DNA of 64,000 bases from Candidatus Poribacteria bacterium. GTDB taxonomy: Bacteria > Poribacteria > WGA-4E > GCA-2687025. Position numbers and translations under genes: made by a program. The stretch lies in NCBI GenBank assembly GCA_018644665.1, contig JABGQA010000160.1:1-64000 (forward strand). Reading direction: 5' to 3'. Below the pieces are notes generated by a model. That model was not told the origin of the DNA, did not search any database, and saw only the letters and a list, made by a program, of their open reading frames with translations. Shown one piece after another: positions 60,748-64,000 of this stretch (its first letter is position 1; every line of letters begins with the position of its first letter).

Positions 60748-61050
60748 GTGGAAGAATTCCTGGCAGTTATGTTTCTCCTGGAGAACATGACGTTCGTGAC
60801 CGTCGGGTTCATCGTCCTGATGGTGCGGCTATGGCGCGGTCGGCAGGAGAAGCGGCTGGAGGAAGAGCAGAACCGATCGCTCAACGTCGACGATCAGCAG
60901 CGACAGATATCGGACATGCGCGACGAGATGACGCAGATGCGCGAGATGATGGCCGACTTCCTTCTCGACATGCACTCCCAGCAGCGCCCGACCACGTCGG
61001 CCCCGACGTCGCAGGAACGGCTGAGCGAAGGCACGGATGCGGACCGATGA
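60748..61050 (+). CDS. PspB-like small membrane protein (family member 6)
   Basis: The 100-residue product has an N-terminal hydrophobic segment (FLAVMFLLENMTFVTVGFIV, about residues 4-25) and a basic stretch (RGRQEKRLEEEQNR). A coiled coil QQRQISDMRDEMTQMREMMA leads to DFLLDMHSQQRP at the end. GTG 60748 is chosen over 60721 because GGAGG (60738-60742) lies 5 nt before it. Its end overlaps the BatD-like gene by 14 nt, so it is co-translated with that gene, suggesting a functional link. Confidence 0.75.
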   Translation: MEEFLAVMFLLENMTFVTVGFIVLMVRLWRGRQEKRLEEEQNRSLNVDDQQRQISDMRDEMTQMREMMADFLLDMHSQQRPTTSAPTSQERLSEGTDADR

Positions 61051-62050
61051 ACGACCGCGCCGTCGCGCTCGCCTGTCCGCGCGGCTGGAACCCGTGCGAA
61101 CGGCCTTGGCCGCGGCGGCCCTCTCAGCGCTGACGCTATCGACCTTCGCCCAAACCCCTGGCATCACCTCTTCTGAGTTGCTGCCCACGGGTCCCCACCA
61201 CATCGGGGATTCCCTGCGGGTGCGGGTCCGTATGACCGTGCCGCGTGGAATCACCCCGGAAGTCGCCGTCGTGAGTAACCCGCCGGACGATGTCGTCTGG
61301 GGAACGCCGAAGCTCTCCAAGTCGGCTGAGTCGGCCGATAGCGCGCTGGACGCGTGGGCACTCGTGTGGCCGGTGCAGGTGTTCCGCGTAGATCCATACG
61401 AACTTCCCCCGATCGAGATCGGCATCGGCTCCGACGTCCTGCTGACCGAGCCGTTTCCTGTTGAGACTGTGTCGGTGCGCGCCGGGCCGGACGCCGCACT
61501 CCTCCGCGATGTGCGCCCGCCCGTGGCCGTGTATCGCACGATCTGGGCGCCGGCGATCCTCGGGGGCGCGGCGTTGCTGCTGTTGGCTGGATACGCGCTC
61601 TACCGGCGCCGTCCCCGTATGGCCAGCACGCCGGAGCCGGTGGCGCCTCGGCAACCGAGCGCCCTTGAATGGGCGGAAGCGGAATTCGCGCGGATGGAAG
61701 GCGTCACGGTGCACGACGAGGAGGCGCTACGACAGTACATCGACGACACCTCGGACGTGGTGCGGGAGTACCTCTTGCGGCGCGTCGGTGTGGCCGCGCC
61801 GAGGCTGACAACGCTCGAGACGCTCATCGCGCTCCGCGACGCTGTCACCGACGGCACGCGCGGCGCTCTGCGCGAGACCCTGGACGGCGCGGACTATGTG
61901 AAGTTTGCCAAGCAGATACCAGCGCAGTCGGCCGGACGCGATTTCCTGGAGCACTCACGCGAGACGTGCCGCGCTTGCGAGCGCGAATGGGCCGCGGACG
62001 CCCGCAAAGGCTCCACGCCGCGCATGTCGCCTACCGAGCAATCCGCCTGA
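61037..62050 (+). CDS. BatD-like single-span membrane protein
   Basis: The 337-residue protein has a signal-like helix (about 22-40), a beta-rich extracytoplasmic domain (about 45-170) and a membrane helix at about 172-192 (WAPAILGGAALLLLAGYALY). A cytoplasmic helical domain follows, with LDGADYVKFAKQIPA, the (A/D)xVKFAK motif seen in proteins of MoxR/Bat operons. It probably forms part of the Bat-type membrane complex; the MoxR gene is 13 kb away and no VWA gene is visible. It overlaps the small membrane gene upstream (14 nt) and the convergent crystallin gene (20 nt). Confidence 0.6.
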   Translation: MRTDERPRRRARLSARLEPVRTALAAAALSALTLSTFAQTPGITSSELLPTGPHHIGDSLRVRVRMTVPRGITPEVAVVSNPPDDVVWGTPKLSKSAESADSALDAWALVWPVQVFRVDPYELPPIEIGIGSDVLLTEPFPVETVSVRAGPDAALLRDVRPPVAVYRTIWAPAILGGAALLLLAGYALYRRRPRMASTPEPVAPRQPSALEWAEAEFARMEGVTVHDEEALRQYIDDTSDVVREYLLRRVGVAAPRLTTLETLIALRDAVTDGTRGALRETLDGADYVKFAKQIPAQSAGRDFLEHSRETCRACEREWAADARKGSTPRMSPTEQSA

Positions 62051-63377
62051 GCGCCGTCAGCGTGGAGAGTTGTGGAGTCTGCGCCCAGCGACGGCCGTCG
62101 CGCCGTCGGTAGTGGCTTGCCTCGTGCGGGCGGCGGAAGATGCCGATGTAGTCGAAGCGTGTTTCCGTTGGCGGAATGCTGCCGGGGCAGAGCGCGTGTA
62201 GACCGACGTGCACGGGGTCGCGCATGCCCTGTACCGTCTCGCCGCAGGAGAGCCATCGGACGGCGTCATCGCTGGCATAGCCGGTGAACCGGTTGCCCCT
62301 TCGTTCCAGTCGCAGGTAGAGGTGCTTCGCGTTTTTCAGCCCCGCGCCCCGGCCGACCAGTTGGTACCCGCCCGGGAAGTGGCGCTCGAACCGCACGTCA
62401 CCGTTGAACGAGTGCGGACCCGACGTCTTCTCCAAGCGCACGAACGCGCCGCGGTCCTTCCACACGATCAGCCCGCCGTGCTCCTTGAGCTGCGACGTCA
62501 CGGGCATACGCGTCTCGACCGCGAAGTCGCCGTCGATGCGTTGTAGGAGCCGTGGGGCATCGAAGTTCTGCCCGTGCCACAGGTCCACGCCCGCGGCGAC
62601 GTTCATCTGCATGTAGCCCTGGTTCTCGGTCCACTGGCCGTGGCCGCGTGGGTCGCGCCACTCCCATCGACGATGCAGTTCATGCTCGTCGAACTCATCG
62701 TAGAAGACCGCCTCGGAAAACTCGGACGAACCCGTCCACCCCTCGATGCGCACGGACGATATCTTCGCCTCGAAGCGTTCGGGCAGCGCGCGCATGTCCG
62801 GGACTTCGATCACCGCGTCACGCGCCATGACGTCGATGGGTAACGACGCGCCCTGGAAGTCGATATGCTCGTAGAAGATGACCTTGCAGCCGTCGCGTGG
62901 GAAATCCGGCCCCTTGAGGATGCGGAACGACTGGATGTTGTCCTGCATCCCGATGTCCTGCGTGAACGCGATGTCCCGCAGGATGACTCCCTTGCGTCCC
63001 TGGAAGCCGGGCTGTGGATATACCTCGACGACGACCGGGACCGCGCCCCACTCTGGGCCGGAGCTATTCAGGTCGGAGCCGAAGTTGATGGACGAAATGC
63101 GATCTGGGAAGCTGTAGCCGACGTCGTGCAAGTTCGGGTAGAAGCCCGGGCCGAGGGCGAGCTTGCGGCCGCGGTAGTCGCGGTGCTCCCAGAGGATCAC
63201 CTTCTGGTTCGGCGCGGACGCGAACGCGGGGCCTCGGTACACCTTTACCGAGGAGATGTTGTCCTGAAACGCGATGTCCCGCGTGAACCGGATCGGCTCC
63301 AGGATGGTGCCGCTACGGCCCCGGTAGTTCGTGTGCTCGAATACTTCGACGACGAGTCTCGGTACGGTGGCGGACAT
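62031..63377 (-). CDS. Beta/gamma-crystallin-like plus concanavalin-like domain protein
   Basis: The 448-residue protein has two beta/gamma-crystallin-type modules of paired Greek keys. Motifs include VEVFEHTNYRGRSGTI, VILWEHRDYRGRKLAL, VEVYPQPGFQGRKGVI and VIFYEHIDFQGASLPI in residues 10-200. A DUF1349-like concanavalin domain follows at about 230-420 (WEWRDPRGHGQWTE, WHGQNFDAPRLLQRIDGDFA). There is no obvious signal peptide. Bacterial crystallin modules often bind calcium, and the second domain probably binds carbohydrate. The start at 63377 has GGAGG at 7 nt. Confidence 0.75.
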   Translation of the reverse strand: MSATVPRLVVEVFEHTNYRGRSGTILEPIRFTRDIAFQDNISSVKVYRGPAFASAPNQKVILWEHRDYRGRKLALGPGFYPNLHDVGYSFPDRISSINFGSDLNSSGPEWGAVPVVVEVYPQPGFQGRKGVILRDIAFTQDIGMQDNIQSFRILKGPDFPRDGCKVIFYEHIDFQGASLPIDVMARDAVIEVPDMRALPERFEAKISSVRIEGWTGSSEFSEAVFYDEFDEHELHRRWEWRDPRGHGQWTENQGYMQMNVAAGVDLWHGQNFDAPRLLQRIDGDFAVETRMPVTSQLKEHGGLIVWKDRGAFVRLEKTSGPHSFNGDVRFERHFPGGYQLVGRGAGLKNAKHLYLRLERRGNRFTGYASDDAVRWLSCGETVQGMRDPVHVGLHALCPGSIPPTETRFDYIGIFRRPHEASHYRRRDGRRWAQTPQLSTLTALRRIAR

Positions 63378-63673
63378 GCCGCAGCCTCCACGGACGACAC
63401 CTGCTCGATCACGCGCTGGCCCGGTCGCGCGGCCGCGCATACGTTAGCATAGGCCCGCGAGCGGGAGAAGGCGACGCCGAGCGGGTTAGCTCCCATCGGG
63501 GCGAGCCGAGGGCGGCGCTGGGCCTACCGTGACAGCAGCCGACTCCACGCGGCCAGCGCCTACGAGCTCTGCGTGAAGCTCCGAACGTCGTCATCAGGTT
63601 GGTCGAGGAGTGATACGGCAGTCGAACCGGCCTTGTCGCCCATCCCGCGGTGCAACGGGCCGCCAGGCCACAG

Positions 63674-64000
63674 TCACCCCTGGTCGACCGCGACCTCGGT
63701 ATACGTGGCCTCGCCATCGCGCCACTCGGCGTATGAGAAGCCTTGACGGGTCGCGTAACCACCCGCGCGGCCCTGCGGGTCGAGCGCGATTACCGCCGCC
63801 ATGTGCTCTGCGGTCTCGGGACGACGCGCCAGCATGCGGGAAGCGGCGGCGCGACACGCTTCCGTGGGCGGCAGGCCCGCGCGCATGAATTCAACTACCT
63901 GGAACGACATGCAGAACTTCAGGATCTCCTCGCCGAGGCCCGTAGCGGCCGCCGCGCCGCCCTCGTTGTCGGCGTAAAGCCCGGAACCGATCAGCGGCGA
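63674..64000 (-). CDS. N4-glycosylasparaginase/Ntn-asparaginase C-terminal part (runs off window)
   Basis: The visible 108 codons are the C-terminus of an Ntn-hydrolase: SPLIGSGLYADNEGGAAAAT is typical of the asparaginase/aspartylglucosaminidase family, followed by GLGEEILKFCMSFQ. The catalytic threonine and N-terminal half lie beyond base 64000. The reaction is hydrolysis of the N-glycan-asparagine bond or of isoaspartyl peptides; these cannot be told apart from this part. The upstream 296 bases (63378-63673) hold no gene I can support. Confidence 0.8.
   Translation of the reverse strand, partial: SPLIGSGLYADNEGGAAAATGLGEEILKFCMSFQVVEFMRAGLPPTEACRAAASRMLARRPETAEHMAAVIALDPQGRAGGYATRQGFSYAEWRDGEATYTEVAVDQG

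Noticed and set aside
1-64000. Insertion sequences, integrases or prophage genes
   Set aside because: No transposase, recombinase or structural phage protein was recognised in any frame; the only mobile-like signals are the short inverted repeats at 39-42 kb.

Overview
The window is a GC-rich (by eye about 65%) bacterial chromosome segment, densely packed and mostly housekeeping, with several lineage-specific inserts. Three things suggest Candidatus Poribacteria or a close relative in the Poribacteria/Planctomycetes/Latescibacteria neighbourhood. One is a secreted protease ending in a FlgD-like sorting-type domain with the motif SFPNPFNPETWIPFELAE. The others are a HEAT-DUF1549-DUF1553 protein beside a DUF1080 protein, and several ECF sigma factors with fused C-terminal domains. 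The assignment is inference; no 16S rRNA or ribosomal protein gene is present. Outer-membrane proteins (an Omp85 barrel and a DUF5916 barrel) and lipoproteins indicate a diderm cell.

Layout. 1-0.5 kb: the truncated-looking start of a nucleotide-transporter-like gene (minus). 0.6-18.9 kb: a long plus-strand run. It opens with a promoter, a 26-codon leader peptide rich in Trp and His codons and an attenuator-type terminator ahead of hisI-trpE-trpG. It continues with a methyltransferase, a MazG-like protein, two CorC/CNNM-type proteins, DUF1844, a MEMO-AMMECR1 fusion, hisS, aspS, an Omp85 protein, der, ygfZ, a 2-hydroxyacid dehydrogenase and a sialate-O-acetylesterase-like protein. 19-29 kb: secreted and surface proteins (metalloprotease with propeller, CBM9-like protein, two paralogous lipoproteins), an adenosine-deaminase-family gene coupled to a DNA adenine methylase, and a PadR regulator with a secreted target. 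29-36 kb: a DapA-like lyase, a HAD phosphatase, tRNA-Sec, and an aminosugar cassette (RmlD-like, two DegT aminotransferases, an epimerase). 36-39 kb: DUF1549/DUF1553 and DUF1080 genes. 39-43 kb: a gene-poor, decayed region with a family of inverted repeats on both sides of an in-frame sigma-factor/PurC fusion. 43-53 kb: a DUF5916 outer-membrane protein, a sigma-ankyrin fusion, MoxR, holA, and a membrane-anchored sigma factor. 53-64 kb: topB, an M48 protease with TPRs, glnD, a BatD-like protein, a beta/gamma-crystallin-like protein and the end of a glycosylasparaginase-like gene.

Themes. (1) The hisI-trpEG leader has the full set of 1:2, 2:3 and 3:4 pairings of a ribosome-stalling attenuator, with interleaved Trp and His codons, so it may sense both amino acids. 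(2) At least six small genes encode a PspB-like architecture: one N-terminal membrane helix, then a short coiled coil ending in a shared pattern resembling LEEL..M...MADI.L..D..RP. They lie singly or in pairs at four loci. One copy is broken by one base in a G tract relative to its neighbour. (3) Three sigma factors within 13 kb carry different C-terminal partners: PurC, ankyrin repeats, and a membrane helix with an extracytoplasmic domain. (4) tRNA-Sec shows that the organism decodes UGA as selenocysteine. No selA, selB or selD gene and no evident selenoprotein lies in the window.
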